DNA from: Vulcanimicrobiota bacterium
Lineage (GTDB): Bacteria > Vulcanimicrobiota > Vulcanimicrobiia > Vulcanimicrobiales > Vulcanimicrobiaceae
Length of the DNA stretch: 64,000 nt
NCBI GenBank assembly: GCA_013036095.1
Contig: JAAXCW010000004.1
Span: 186,001-250,000, forward strand
Reading direction: 5' to 3'
Below, piece after piece: positions 53,805 to 62,762 of the stretch. The notes under the pieces were generated by a model. It saw nothing but the letters and a program-made list of their open reading frames with translations, had not been told where the DNA came from and did no database searches. How positions within the stretch are numbered: position 1 is the stretch's first letter; each line of letters starts with the position of its first letter. The translations under genes and the position numbers were made by a program.

Positions 53805-55358
53805 TCAGCGTGCCAGCGCGCTGTCGTACCAGCGGGCCAGGTCGGTCTTGAATTGTGCCAGCGCGGACTCGTTGAGATACACCATGTGTCCCGACTGATA
53901 GACGTTGAACGTGATGTTCTTCTGTAACTGCGGCGCGATGCTGAGGTGCTGCAGCGTGTACTGCGTAGCGAAGAAAGGCGTCGCGAAGTCGTAGTAGCCG
54001 TTAGCCGAAAAGACTTTTAGGCTGGGATTCTGCGTCATCGCTTCGGCGAGGTCGGGAGCCACGTTGGGCGGCTCGCGCCGGTTGTGCGTGAAGTCCCAGG
54101 AACCGCCGTTTCCGTAGATGATGCCGTAGATGTTCGGGCGGTACTGCAGCGTCGTGTCGTATTTCAAATCGCTGCGCAGATACTGGTTGATCGCGGTTGT
54201 GTACGGCGCGTCGATCGACGAATCGGTCGGATCCCAAGCCGGGCCTTCGTCGGCGGCACGGTCGAGCGCAAACGTTTGATAGCGCGCGTCCAGCCGCCCG
54301 ATCACGGCGCCTTGCGAGCGCAAGAGCTGCTGCTCGAAGCGCTGGTAGGGAATGCGCAAGTTGCTTTCACGAACATATTGTTCGGAAACCCCCAGATACG
54401 CGCTCAACTTGTGAACGACATCGTTGCGCTCGGATGCGCTTAGCGATGCGCCCTTGTAGAGCGCGTCCAAGTATTCGCCGAGGGCGAACTGTTCCACGGG
54501 CTGCAAGAACGCGTTGATGTCCGCCGGACTGTTGCGGATTTTTCCGTGATACCATGCGGCCGCGGCTTCGGTCGGCAAGTAGAGCACGTACGCCCAATCG
54601 CCGCTCGCGATCGGATCGCCGTTACCAAAATCCAAGCCGAAGTTCAAGATCGAAGAAAGCAGCACGACGCCGTTGAGCGCGATGCCTTGGTTGAGCAGGG
54701 TGTTCGCCAGCGCCGCGGAGCGCGTCGTACCGTAGCTCTCGCCGAACAAGAACTTCGGCGAATTCCAGCGTCCGAATTTCGTAAGGTAGCGCTGGATGAA
54801 TTGCGCAAATGCCGACACATCTTGATCGACGCCGAAGAACGTCTTGGGAGTGCCCGCGCCGGTAATGCGGCCGAAGCCGCTGTCGGGCATGTCGATGAAG
54901 ACGAGATCGCTCTTATCGAGCAAGCTGTAAGAATTGTTGGCGATGCGGTATGGCGGCGGTCCCGTTGCCGCGGCGTTGGCCGCCTGCACGCGAACCGGTC
55001 CGAACGAGCCCATGCGCAGCCACATCGTAGAGCTGCCCGGGCCGCCATTATAAAGGAAGGTGACCGGGCGCGATGCCGCATCGGAACCGTCGATCGTGTA
55101 GGCCGTGTAGAAAACGCGCGCGGTCGGGACTTCCTTGTCGTTGCGCAGCGTAATCGTGCCGGCTCGCGCGGTATAGGCGTAGGGCTGGCCGCCGATCGTG
55201 ACGGTATGCTGTGTGACGGCGTCCGGCGTTTCGCCGTCGGAAATCTCCGGCGGCGGTGATGCCGCGGCTGGCGGCGGTGTGCGCGGCGGGGCGGCCGAAG
55301 CCGGCACCAGCGGCGCGCAAAAGGCAAAGAACACTAGGAAAGCGGCGAGTTTTCTCAA
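53805..55358 (-). CDS. Serine carboxypeptidase-like peptidase S10 (copy 1)
   Basis: A 517-residue secreted paralogue of the neighbouring gene. Signal peptide AAFLVFFAFCAPLVPASAAP, then a Pro-rich linker (PPRTPPPAAASPPPEI). FLYNGGPGSSTMWLRMGSF, FLFGESYGTTRSAALANTLL, NGYYDFATPFFATQY and VYQSGHMVYLNESA show an intact catalytic set. The two genes align over nearly their whole length, so they are a tandem duplication. The start overlaps the PadR gene stop (ATGA). Confidence 0.88.
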   Translation of the reverse strand: MRKLAAFLVFFAFCAPLVPASAAPPRTPPPAAASPPPEISDGETPDAVTQHTVTIGGQPYAYTARAGTITLRNDKEVPTARVFYTAYTIDGSDAASRPVTFLYNGGPGSSTMWLRMGSFGPVRVQAANAAATGPPPYRIANNSYSLLDKSDLVFIDMPDSGFGRITGAGTPKTFFGVDQDVSAFAQFIQRYLTKFGRWNSPKFLFGESYGTTRSAALANTLLNQGIALNGVVLLSSILNFGLDFGNGDPIASGDWAYVLYLPTEAAAAWYHGKIRNSPADINAFLQPVEQFALGEYLDALYKGASLSASERNDVVHKLSAYLGVSEQYVRESNLRIPYQRFEQQLLRSQGAVIGRLDARYQTFALDRAADEGPAWDPTDSSIDAPYTTAINQYLRSDLKYDTTLQYRPNIYGIIYGNGGSWDFTHNRREPPNVAPDLAEAMTQNPSLKVFSANGYYDFATPFFATQYTLQHLSIAPQLQKNITFNVYQSGHMVYLNESALAQFKTDLARWYDSALAR

Positions 55359-55714
55359 CGGTAGAGTTCCTTCTTCAGATCCTTAACGGCCGCGCTCATC
55401 GCATCGAGATACGGCAGCATCGCGCTCTTTATGCGATTCAGCCGCGCCTCTCCCTCCGCGGTGACCACGTAGACTCGACGCGACCGTTTTGAGGGATGGT
55501 CCCACTTCGCGGTGAGAAAACCGCGCTCTTCCAATCGGCGCAAGAGCGGATAGATTTTGTTCGTGTTGACGGCGATCAGCTCCCCGCACGTCTTCTCGAT
55601 GCGCGCCATCAGTCCGTAGCCGTGATCGGGTTTCTTCTTGAGCAAGTGCAAGATCAAGACGGGAAAGAGCGTTTTGCTCTTGATGGGTCCACGAAGGACC
55701 TCATCGAGCTGCAA
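55355..55714 (-). CDS. PadR-family transcriptional regulator
   Basis: A 119-residue winged-helix protein: LRGPIKSKTLFPVLILHLLK, DHGYGLMARIEKTCGELIAV, IYPLLRRLEERGFLTAKWDH, RRVYVVTAEGEARL, and a C-terminal dimer helix. PadR proteins repress neighbouring genes until a ligand binds. The overlap with the first S10 gene suggests control of the S10 pair. The acyl-CoA ligase gene upstream ends 4 bp before it. Confidence 0.9.
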   Translation of the reverse strand: MQLDEVLRGPIKSKTLFPVLILHLLKKKPDHGYGLMARIEKTCGELIAVNTNKIYPLLRRLEERGFLTAKWDHPSKRSRRVYVVTAEGEARLNRIKSAMLPYLDAMSAAVKDLKKELYR

Positions 55715-55718
55715 CGGG

Positions 55719-57509
55719 CTAAGCGCGCGCGGTTTCTTCGGCGTAGAGACGTCCTATCGGAGCTGCGTAGCGGCTTTCGACGACCCGGCGCTTGACCTTC
55801 AGCGTCGGCGATAGCTCGCCATCTTCTATCGTAAGATCGCGCGGCAGTACGGCAATGCGCCGCACTTGTTCGAAAGTCGCCAGGTCGGCCGTTTGCCGGC
55901 GCACTTGGTCGGTCATGAACGCGATCACGTCGCTGCGTTCGGCCATCGTTCCGGAAGGCACGTCTGCCGCAATGCCGAGTTCTTGCCGCACTAAATCCCA
56001 GTTCGGCGAAACCAGCGCAACCGGATGCGCGCGGCCTTCGCCCGCGATGAGCACCTGGCTGACGTACACCGATCGCTTGATCGCCGATTCCAATCGCGCG
56101 GGCGCAATGAACTTTCCGCCGGACGTTTTGAAGAGCTCGTTTTTCCGATCGGTGATGCGCAAGAAGCCGCCCTCGTCGATTTCGCCGACATCGCCCGTAT
56201 GATACCAGCCGTCTTTTAATGCTTCGGCCGTCGCTGCCGGGTTGTGGTAGTAGCCCAGCATCACGCCCGGGCCGCGAACCAGCACCTCGCCGTCGGGCGC
56301 GATCTTTACTTCAACGCCGGGAATCGGTTTGCCGACGGTACCATAGCGGTTGTTTTCAAATGTGTTGACGGTAACCACCGGCGAACATTCGGTCGGACCA
56401 TATCCTTCGACGATCGGAATATCGCAGCCGAGCATCGTCATGGCCACGTCGAAGTGCAGCGGCGCCGAACCGCTCACGAAAAATATCAGTTTATCCAAGC
56501 CCAAACGCGGACGGATCTTTCGCAGCACCAGCGAGTGCGCGATACGGTACTGCAGCGAAAGCGCAGCGCCGGGGTCTTTCCCGCGAGTCTTTGCGGTCAT
56601 GTAATCGCGGCCGACGTTGAGCGCCCAGGGAACGACTTTGGCTTGCAAGCCTCCTTCCGTTTTCGCCGTGCCGACGATGCGCGCGATCACGCGCTCGAAA
56701 AGCCGGGGAACGGCCGTCATGGTAACGGGATGCACGTCGCGAAGATCGTCGAGCAGTTTGTCCACATCGTGGGCGATGTAGTGGTGCATTCCGCGCAGCA
56801 TGTAGCCGTAGAGAATCATATGCTCGTAAATATGCGAAAACGGCAAGATCGAGAGCACGTTCGATCCGCTCGGCAGCACGTCGAACGTATTGCTGAACGA
56901 AGACTCGGCGTTGAATGCGACGTTGTCATGCGAGAGCATCACGCCTTTGGGTTCGCCGGTTGTGCCGGACGTGTAGATCAGAACCGCCAGATCGTCCGGC
57001 CGCAGCGCCGCCTCCCACTGCGCGGCCAGGCCGCCATTTTGGGCGCGCACCTGCGCGCCGCGCTCTTCAAAGAGCGTCAGAGAATCGGCCCCGGCGCTTG
57101 CGAACACGATGACCGGCGCGGTGGTGAGCTCCCTTACGCGTGCCGCCAATGCGGACGTACCCGTGAAGACGAGCTTGGCGTCCGAATCGCGCAGAATGAA
57201 TGACACCTGGTCGGAGGCTTGCGTCGGAAAAACCGGCACGACCACGCAGCCGGCAAAAAGTGTCGCGAAGTCGGCCATGATCCAGTCAACGCTATTGACG
57301 GCCATCAGAGCCACGCGGTCCCCGGCCTGCAGTCCGGACGAACGAATCGCATTCGCCAGATTTTCCACACGCTCCAAGAGCTGTTGCGAGGACGTGGCGC
57401 TCCAGCCGGCTCCGGCGCGTTCGAGCAGCGCGGCTTCGCGCGGCTGCTCGAGCGAACGGCGGATAACCGCCGGCAAAGTTTCGCGCGGCGGCAGCGAGGG
57501 CTGCATCAT
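55719..57509 (-). CDS. Long-chain acyl-CoA synthetase (AMP-forming)
   Basis: A 596-residue ANL-superfamily enzyme. AVLIYTSGTTGEPKGVMLSH (P-loop A3), VEGYGPTECSPVVTVN (A5), TGDVGEIDEGGFLRITDRK (A7), and TSGGKFIAPARLE (hinge) are complete. It resembles the AMP-dependent ligase group of long-chain fatty acyl-CoA synthetases (FAA1/FadD15-like). A C-terminal lysine region is present (LSPTLKVKRR). ComEA lies 31 bp upstream on the same strand and PadR follows. Confidence 0.9.
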   Translation of the reverse strand: MMQPSLPPRETLPAVIRRSLEQPREAALLERAGAGWSATSSQQLLERVENLANAIRSSGLQAGDRVALMAVNSVDWIMADFATLFAGCVVVPVFPTQASDQVSFILRDSDAKLVFTGTSALAARVRELTTAPVIVFASAGADSLTLFEERGAQVRAQNGGLAAQWEAALRPDDLAVLIYTSGTTGEPKGVMLSHDNVAFNAESSFSNTFDVLPSGSNVLSILPFSHIYEHMILYGYMLRGMHHYIAHDVDKLLDDLRDVHPVTMTAVPRLFERVIARIVGTAKTEGGLQAKVVPWALNVGRDYMTAKTRGKDPGAALSLQYRIAHSLVLRKIRPRLGLDKLIFFVSGSAPLHFDVAMTMLGCDIPIVEGYGPTECSPVVTVNTFENNRYGTVGKPIPGVEVKIAPDGEVLVRGPGVMLGYYHNPAATAEALKDGWYHTGDVGEIDEGGFLRITDRKNELFKTSGGKFIAPARLESAIKRSVYVSQVLIAGEGRAHPVALVSPNWDLVRQELGIAADVPSGTMAERSDVIAFMTDQVRRQTADLATFEQVRRIAVLPRDLTIEDGELSPTLKVKRRVVESRYAAPIGRLYAEETARA

Positions 57510-57540
57510 TTCGGCTTCGCCGCCGAATAAGGCTCTCTTG

Positions 57541-58188
57541 CTACCGCAGCACGAGGTATTGCGCCAGCGTGTCTATGCGCCGCGGCGTGAATCCGGAGAC
57601 GTCGGCCAGCTCGTCGAGCGAGGCAAACGGGCCGTTCTGCGCGCGGTAAGCGACGATTCGCTGCGCCAGCGTCTCTCCGAGCCCGGGCACTCGTGCCAGC
57701 TCGCCCGCGCTCGCCGAGTTGAGATTGACGCTCATCCGGACGCGCGCGCGTTTTTTTCTCGTGCTCTTACGTGAGCGGGACGAGCGCGGCGCGCTTTCGC
57801 CGGTGCGCGGGACGCGGATCTCTTCCCCGTCTTGCACGATCTCCGCCAAGTTCACGGCGGCGCGATCGGCCGCGTTCGAAAAGCTTCCCGCCTTCTCCAC
57901 CGCATCGTTGGCGCGCGCGCCCGGCGGAACGCGATACAATCCGGGCCGCCGCACCTCACCGGCGACGTACACGACGAGCGCCGTTGTGCCATGGTGAGCG
58001 GCGCGCGCGCCATTTGTGTCATGGTGAGCGGGCGCCATTAGGCGCCCCGGTCGAACCACGGTCGAGCCGGGGCGAGACCCGAGGGTATCGACGGTTTGAA
58101 CCGGCGGCTTCGGCGCGGGATGCAAAAAGGCCAGTGCCGCTAAGATGACGGCGGCGCCGGCGATAACCAGAATTTTCACGCCGTTCAT
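57541..58188 (-). CDS. comEA: ComEA-type competence DNA-binding protein with repeat-derived insert
   Basis: A 215-residue protein with an N-terminal membrane helix (ILVIAGAAVILAALAFLHPA), a SLBB domain (TTALVVYVAGEVRRPGLYRV), a basic linker and a C-terminal double helix-hairpin-helix (VNLNSASAGELARVPGLGET, LAQRIVAYRAQNGPFASLDE). ComEA binds incoming double-stranded DNA for transformation. The linker between the membrane helix and SLBB (residues ~34-67) translates a tract of dispersed repeats. comEC lies 4.6 kb away. Confidence 0.88.
   Translation of the reverse strand: MNGVKILVIAGAAVILAALAFLHPAPKPPVQTVDTLGSRPGSTVVRPGRLMAPAHHDTNGARAAHHGTTALVVYVAGEVRRPGLYRVPPGARANDAVEKAGSFSNAADRAAVNLAEIVQDGEEIRVPRTGESAPRSSRSRKSTRKKRARVRMSVNLNSASAGELARVPGLGETLAQRIVAYRAQNGPFASLDELADVSGFTPRRIDTLAQYLVLR
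57985..58092. repeat. Dispersed-repeat tract inside comEA
   Basis: Two near-identical direct copies of tgtg(c/t)catggtgagcg occur at 57985-58000 and 58015-58030. They are followed by the inverted repeat ggcgcc-atta-ggcgcc (58031-58046) and by a ccccggtcgaaccacgg / gtcgagccgggg imperfect palindrome. This is the 'tcaccatgac' class of short repeats, usually intergenic. Here it is in frame in comEA. Confidence 0.65.
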
Positions 58189-58239
58189 TCACGCCGGGGC
58201 GCGGCTGAGGAAAGGGTTAGCGCCCTGCCCGGCCCTATA

Positions 58240-60720
58240 ATGGTGATTCCAATGGCCGACGCCTACGATTATCGAGCGGTAGAACGAAAATGGCAGCAGC
58301 GCTGGGATGAACAGGGCACCTTCCGTGCGCGCGAAGATGCCGCGAAGCAAAAGTATTACACGATGGAGATGCTGCCGTACCCGTCGGGCGATCTGCACGT
58401 CGGCCACGCGAAAAATTATTCGCTAGGCGACGCCATCGCGCGGATGATGCGCATGCTCGGCTACAACGTGATCCATCCGATGGGTTGGGATGCGTTCGGC
58501 TTGCCGGCAGAAAACGCGGCGATCGCGCACGGCGCGGATCCCGGCAAGTGGACGCGCGCGAACATTGCGAACATGCAGCGGCAGGTCCGGCTGATGGGAA
58601 CGAGCTATGACTGGTCGCGGGAAATCACCACGTGCGAGCCCGAGTATTACCGGTGGAATCAGTGGCTCTTCTTGCGGCTGTACGAACACGGACTGGCGTA
58701 TAAGCGCGCGGCGCCCGTCAATTGGTGCCCGCACGATCGCACGGTGCTCGCGAACGAACAAGTGATCGACGGCCGCTGCTGGCGATGTGAAAACTTGGTC
58801 GAGCGCCGCAATCTCTCGCAATGGTTCTTGAAGATCACGGACTATGCGGACCGCTTGCTCGACAGTCTCGACACGCTCGACGGGTGGCCCGAACGCACGC
58901 GCACGATGCAGCGCAACTGGATCGGCCGCAGCGAAGGCACGCAGTTCACGTTCGCCGTCGAGAACTCGGAAGAGCGCATTAGCGTTTTCACCACGCGTCT
59001 GGACACGTTGTTCGGCGTAACGTATGTAGCGGTGGCTCCCGAACATCCGGCAGTCTCAAAGATCGTCACCAAGAAGGCGCGTCATGCCGTCGACGAATTC
59101 ACGCAAAGTCTGCGCTCCAAATCCGAACTCGAACGCACGAGCCTCATGGAAAAAGAGGGCGTGTTTACCGGCGCCTTCGCGATCAATCCGCTCTCGCGCG
59201 AGCGCGTACCTATTTGGGTGACGAATTACGTGCTCGCAGAATACGGCACGGGTGCCGTCATGGGCGTGCCGGCGCACGATCAGCGCGACTTCGAATTTGC
59301 GCGTAAAAACGCCCTTCCGGTTGCAAGAGTGGTCGCGCCGCCCGGCGCGGACATCAGCGCTCCGCTGAACGAATCTTTTCTGGAAGACGGGCGGCTTATC
59401 GCGAGCGGCGATTTCACGGGGATGTCGAGCGGACGCGCGCGCAAAGCCATTTCCGATAGGCTCGTTGCGCTGGGCCTGGGCGAACCCAAAGTCAATTTCC
59501 GCCTGCGCGACTGGCTTGTCTCGCGGCAGCGCTATTGGGGAACGCCGATTCCAATCGTCTACTGCGAAAAATGCGGCGAAGTGCCCGTGCCGGACGATCA
59601 GCTTCCCGTCATGCTGCCCGCCGACGTTCCGATTACCGGCGAAGGTTCGCCGCTTGCCAACGATCCAGCGTTCAGCAACACAACGTGTCCGAAGTGCGGC
59701 GGCCCCGCCAAACGCGAGAGCGATACGATGGATACGTTCTTCGAGTCGTCTTGGTATTATCTGCGCTATCTCGATCCGCACAACGCGAGCAAACCATGGG
59801 ACGAAGAGATCGCTGGGTACTGGATGCCGATCGACCAATATATCGGCGGCGCGGAGCATGCCGTGCTGCATTTGCTCTATTCGCGCTTCTTCTACAAGTT
59901 TTTTCACGATCGCGGCTGGGTGACCGGCCCCGACGAGCCGATCACGCGGCTATTTCATCAAGGCATGGTGCTCTATAACGGCGAGAAGATGAGCAAGTCG
60001 CGCGGCAACGTGGTCGGCATCGACGAGATCGTCGACCGGCGCGGCGTGGACGCAATGCGCTTGTTCTTACTCTATGTTACGCCGCCCGAAGATACGAGCG
60101 ACTGGACCGACGAGGGCATCAATGGCCGCGTTCGCTTCGTCAACCGCGTGTGGCGTGCGTGCGAGCCGTTTTTGGAACGCGCAAAAAAGGCCGACCCGCG
60201 CGCGCTGCCGGACGTTTCAAGCGAGGATGAAAAGGCGCTCCTGCGCGCCGTGCACGTTGCCGCGAAGTCCGCCGTGGACGAAACGCTCTCGCGCCGCTTT
60301 CACTTTAACACCACCGTTGCGAAACTCGACGAGTACGTCAACGCGCTCACGACGCTCGAGCAAAGCGCGCCGGATTCGCCGGCGGTTGCTTATGGGGTGC
60401 ACGCGCTGCCGCTGATCATCGCGCCCTTCGCGCCGCATCTCGCCGACGAGTTATGGGAGCGCTTGGGACATCAGACGACCGTACATGTGGAATGCTATCT
60501 CGACCCCGACGAGCGCGCGCTGGCAGTAGAATCCATTACGCTGGTCGTGCAGGTCAACGGCAAAATCCGCGCGCGCCTCGACGTCGCGCCGGGCATCTCC
60601 GAGGACGACGCATACGCGCTCGCGATCGCGCAGCCGCCGGTGCAAGCTCAGCTCGGCGGAAAAGCCGTTCGCAAGCGCATTTTCGTGGCGGACAAACTCC
60701 TGAACATCGTCGCCAACTAA
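58240..60720 (+). CDS. leuS: Leucyl-tRNA synthetase
   Basis: An 826-residue class I synthetase. The HIGH motif is GDLHVGHAKNYSLGDAIARM, DAFGLPAENAAI follows, the editing domain is present (TLFGVTYVAVAPEHP, YGTGAVMGVPAHDQRD), and KMSKS is GEKMSKSRGNVVG. Two zinc-binding CxxC pairs are seen (YCEKCGEV, TTCPKCGG). ATG at 58240 or at 58252 (MADAYDY) may be used. It is divergent from comEA and overlaps the convergent O-methyltransferase by 4 bases. Confidence 0.97.
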   Translation: MVIPMADAYDYRAVERKWQQRWDEQGTFRAREDAAKQKYYTMEMLPYPSGDLHVGHAKNYSLGDAIARMMRMLGYNVIHPMGWDAFGLPAENAAIAHGADPGKWTRANIANMQRQVRLMGTSYDWSREITTCEPEYYRWNQWLFLRLYEHGLAYKRAAPVNWCPHDRTVLANEQVIDGRCWRCENLVERRNLSQWFLKITDYADRLLDSLDTLDGWPERTRTMQRNWIGRSEGTQFTFAVENSEERISVFTTRLDTLFGVTYVAVAPEHPAVSKIVTKKARHAVDEFTQSLRSKSELERTSLMEKEGVFTGAFAINPLSRERVPIWVTNYVLAEYGTGAVMGVPAHDQRDFEFARKNALPVARVVAPPGADISAPLNESFLEDGRLIASGDFTGMSSGRARKAISDRLVALGLGEPKVNFRLRDWLVSRQRYWGTPIPIVYCEKCGEVPVPDDQLPVMLPADVPITGEGSPLANDPAFSNTTCPKCGGPAKRESDTMDTFFESSWYYLRYLDPHNASKPWDEEIAGYWMPIDQYIGGAEHAVLHLLYSRFFYKFFHDRGWVTGPDEPITRLFHQGMVLYNGEKMSKSRGNVVGIDEIVDRRGVDAMRLFLLYVTPPEDTSDWTDEGINGRVRFVNRVWRACEPFLERAKKADPRALPDVSSEDEKALLRAVHVAAKSAVDETLSRRFHFNTTVAKLDEYVNALTTLEQSAPDSPAVAYGVHALPLIIAPFAPHLADELWERLGHQTTVHVECYLDPDERALAVESITLVVQVNGKIRARLDVAPGISEDDAYALAIAQPPVQAQLGGKAVRKRIFVADKLLNIVAN

Positions 60721-61784
60721 ACGGGGGCGCAAACGATAATCGACTCGGCTGCTGACGTCGGGATTATGCGTTTTACCGCGAAGCCGGCTTGCCGCAACAG
60801 CTGCGTGTATTCCGTGCGCGTGCGCTCACGGCCGGTGAGCATGGTCAGCATTTGTGCGTCGGTTAACGAGGCGGCGCTCCAGACGTTGGGGTCGTCTTCG
60901 GCGAGCGCTTCCGCGATAAGCACGTGACCGTTGGGCTCGATGCTGCGCCCGATAGCACGCAACAGCTTGAGCGAACGTTCGTCGTCCCAGTCGTGCAAGA
61001 TATGCGTAAGCACATAGGTTTGGACTGACGGCACCGATTCGAAAAAATCGCCGGGGACGAATTCGACCCGGCCGGCAAAGTCAGCCAGCTTCGCGCGCGC
61101 CTTCTCCACCGCCGCCGGCAGGTCCGACAATACGCCGCGAATCTTTGGATAGCGGCTTAGTATCGCATGCAAAACGAGGCCCGAGCCGCCGCCGATGTCG
61201 GCGACCGGCGACGCTGCGGAAAAATCGTACGCCTCCGCAATCGCCGCGGCGTGCAGCTTCGCGACGTCGTTCATCGCCCGGTCAAAAACGCCCGCAACTT
61301 CCGGATGCTGCTTCACGTAATCGAAGAACCCGCTGCCGTAGGTCAGATCGAACGCAGACTTTCCGGTGCGCAACGTTTCGTCCAGATCCGTCCAGGGCAC
61401 GAGCTGCCACGGCTCGCCCACATAAGATAAAAAATCCGCGACCGACGCGACATCGTTCGACGTTGCGCAGCGGCCGATTTCCGTGAGCTCAAACTTCTCG
61501 CCGGTCGCGCGCACGACGTCATAACCCGCGAGAAAGCGCAACACGCGCCGGACGCTGGGCGCATGAAGCGAGAGATCGTTCGCGACTTGATCCGAGGATG
61601 CGGCGCCCTGCGCGAGCCGGTCGGCGATTCCGCTCTTGACGAATGCGCGCAGCATCATGGCCGGCCAGATGCCGGTAGCCATTTCCATGATCGCGAGCTG
61701 CGGCGGAATCGCGCGGCGCCGCATCGACGATACGCCCGCAATGAGCGGCGTAAGGGCGTGCACCAGGGCGTTGGGGATCTTCAC
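60717..61784 (-). CDS. O-methyltransferase, hydroxyneurosporene/caffeate type
   Basis: A 355-residue protein. The N-terminal winged-helix dimerisation domain (MATGIWPAMMLRAFVKSGIA, VRRVLRFLAGYDVVR) and the SAM-binding PVADIGGGSGLVLHAILSRY are typical. The catalytic region is VQTYVLTHILHDWDDERSLK with the catalytic His in HDWDD. It would methylate a hydroxyl group of a small aromatic or isoprenoid compound. ATG overlaps the epimerase stop (ATGA), so the two may act on a common product. Confidence 0.87.
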   Translation of the reverse strand: MKIPNALVHALTPLIAGVSSMRRRAIPPQLAIMEMATGIWPAMMLRAFVKSGIADRLAQGAASSDQVANDLSLHAPSVRRVLRFLAGYDVVRATGEKFELTEIGRCATSNDVASVADFLSYVGEPWQLVPWTDLDETLRTGKSAFDLTYGSGFFDYVKQHPEVAGVFDRAMNDVAKLHAAAIAEAYDFSAASPVADIGGGSGLVLHAILSRYPKIRGVLSDLPAAVEKARAKLADFAGRVEFVPGDFFESVPSVQTYVLTHILHDWDDERSLKLLRAIGRSIEPNGHVLIAEALAEDDPNVWSAASLTDAQMLTMLTGRERTRTEYTQLLRQAGFAVKRIIPTSAAESIIVCAPV

Positions 61785-62719
61785 TTGCCCGACGGCACCG
61801 CTTCTTTAAAAAAGCCGTACGTCTCGCCAACACCCTCGTGCAGATCGGTTTCCGGCGACCATCCGAGTTCTTTCTTCGCGAGCGCGCAGTCGAACTGCGC
61901 GTCACGCGCATCGCCCGGCCGCTTCGGGGCGTGCTCGATCGGGGCTTCAAACCCCGACACGCGGCACAATTCTGTATAGATCTGATTCACGCTCGTACGC
62001 TTATTGGTTCCGATGCAATACATGCCGCCGCCGCCGCGTTCGAGCGCCGCAAGATTGGCCGCCGCCACGTCACGCACGTACACGTAATCGCGCGTCTGCT
62101 CGCCGTCGGAATCGATGCGGACGCCTTCCTTCGCCAAGAACTTGCCGATGAAGATGGCGATTACTCCGGCTTCGCCGTTGGGATCCTGGCGTGGTCCATA
62201 CACATTCCCGTAACGCAGCGACGTAAAATCCAGCCCGCGCTCGTGCTGGAAGAACCGCAGATAATGCTCGCCAACCATCTTGGTGATGCCGTACGGCGAT
62301 TCGGGGCGCCGGGGCGTCGTTTCGTTCATCGGCAGCCGGTCGGGCGTTCCGAATATCGCTCCGCTTGAAGCGTAGATAATCTTTTGAACGCCGTGACGCA
62401 CCGAATTTTCCAGAACGTTGAGCAGGCCGACGACGTTCACTTGCGCGTCGTAGATCGGATCGCGCGATCCGATGGCGACGCTAGCCTGCGCCGCATGGTG
62501 GCTCACGATCTCCGGCTTAAACTCTTGAAAAATTCGTGTAATCGATTCGTCGCGGATATCCATATGCATGAATAACGCGCGAGGGGGCACGTTTTGACGA
62601 CGGCCGCCGCCGTGTTCCCACAGTGCGTCGAGGACCAGCACCTCATGGCCGGCGGCCAAGTACGCATCGGTCACGTGCGACCCGATGAATCCGGCCCCGC
62701 CGGTGACCATGATCCGCAT
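61781..62719 (-). CDS. NAD-dependent nucleotide-sugar epimerase/dehydratase (UDP-glucose 4-epimerase-like)
   Basis: ATG at 62719, preceded by AAAGGAG, gives 312 residues. VTGGAGFIGSHVTDAYLAAG is the NAD-binding loop; the catalytic set is IYASSGAIFG (Ser/Thr) and YGITKMVGEHY (Tyr-x-x-x-Lys). NVYGPRQDPNGEAGVIAIFI and RDYVYVRDVAAA are typical of GalE/UDP-GlcNAc epimerase-type SDRs. The long upstream extension in frame is opposite to comEC and not coding. First gene of a two-gene operon with the O-methyltransferase. Confidence 0.88.
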   Translation of the reverse strand: MRIMVTGGAGFIGSHVTDAYLAAGHEVLVLDALWEHGGGRRQNVPPRALFMHMDIRDESITRIFQEFKPEIVSHHAAQASVAIGSRDPIYDAQVNVVGLLNVLENSVRHGVQKIIYASSGAIFGTPDRLPMNETTPRRPESPYGITKMVGEHYLRFFQHERGLDFTSLRYGNVYGPRQDPNGEAGVIAIFIGKFLAKEGVRIDSDGEQTRDYVYVRDVAAANLAALERGGGGMYCIGTNKRTSVNQIYTELCRVSGFEAPIEHAPKRPGDARDAQFDCALAKKELGWSPETDLHEGVGETYGFFKEAVPSGK

Positions 62720-62762
62720 TGCAGCTCCTTTAATTTTTGCCGTCTCGTCGCAGTTGCGATAC

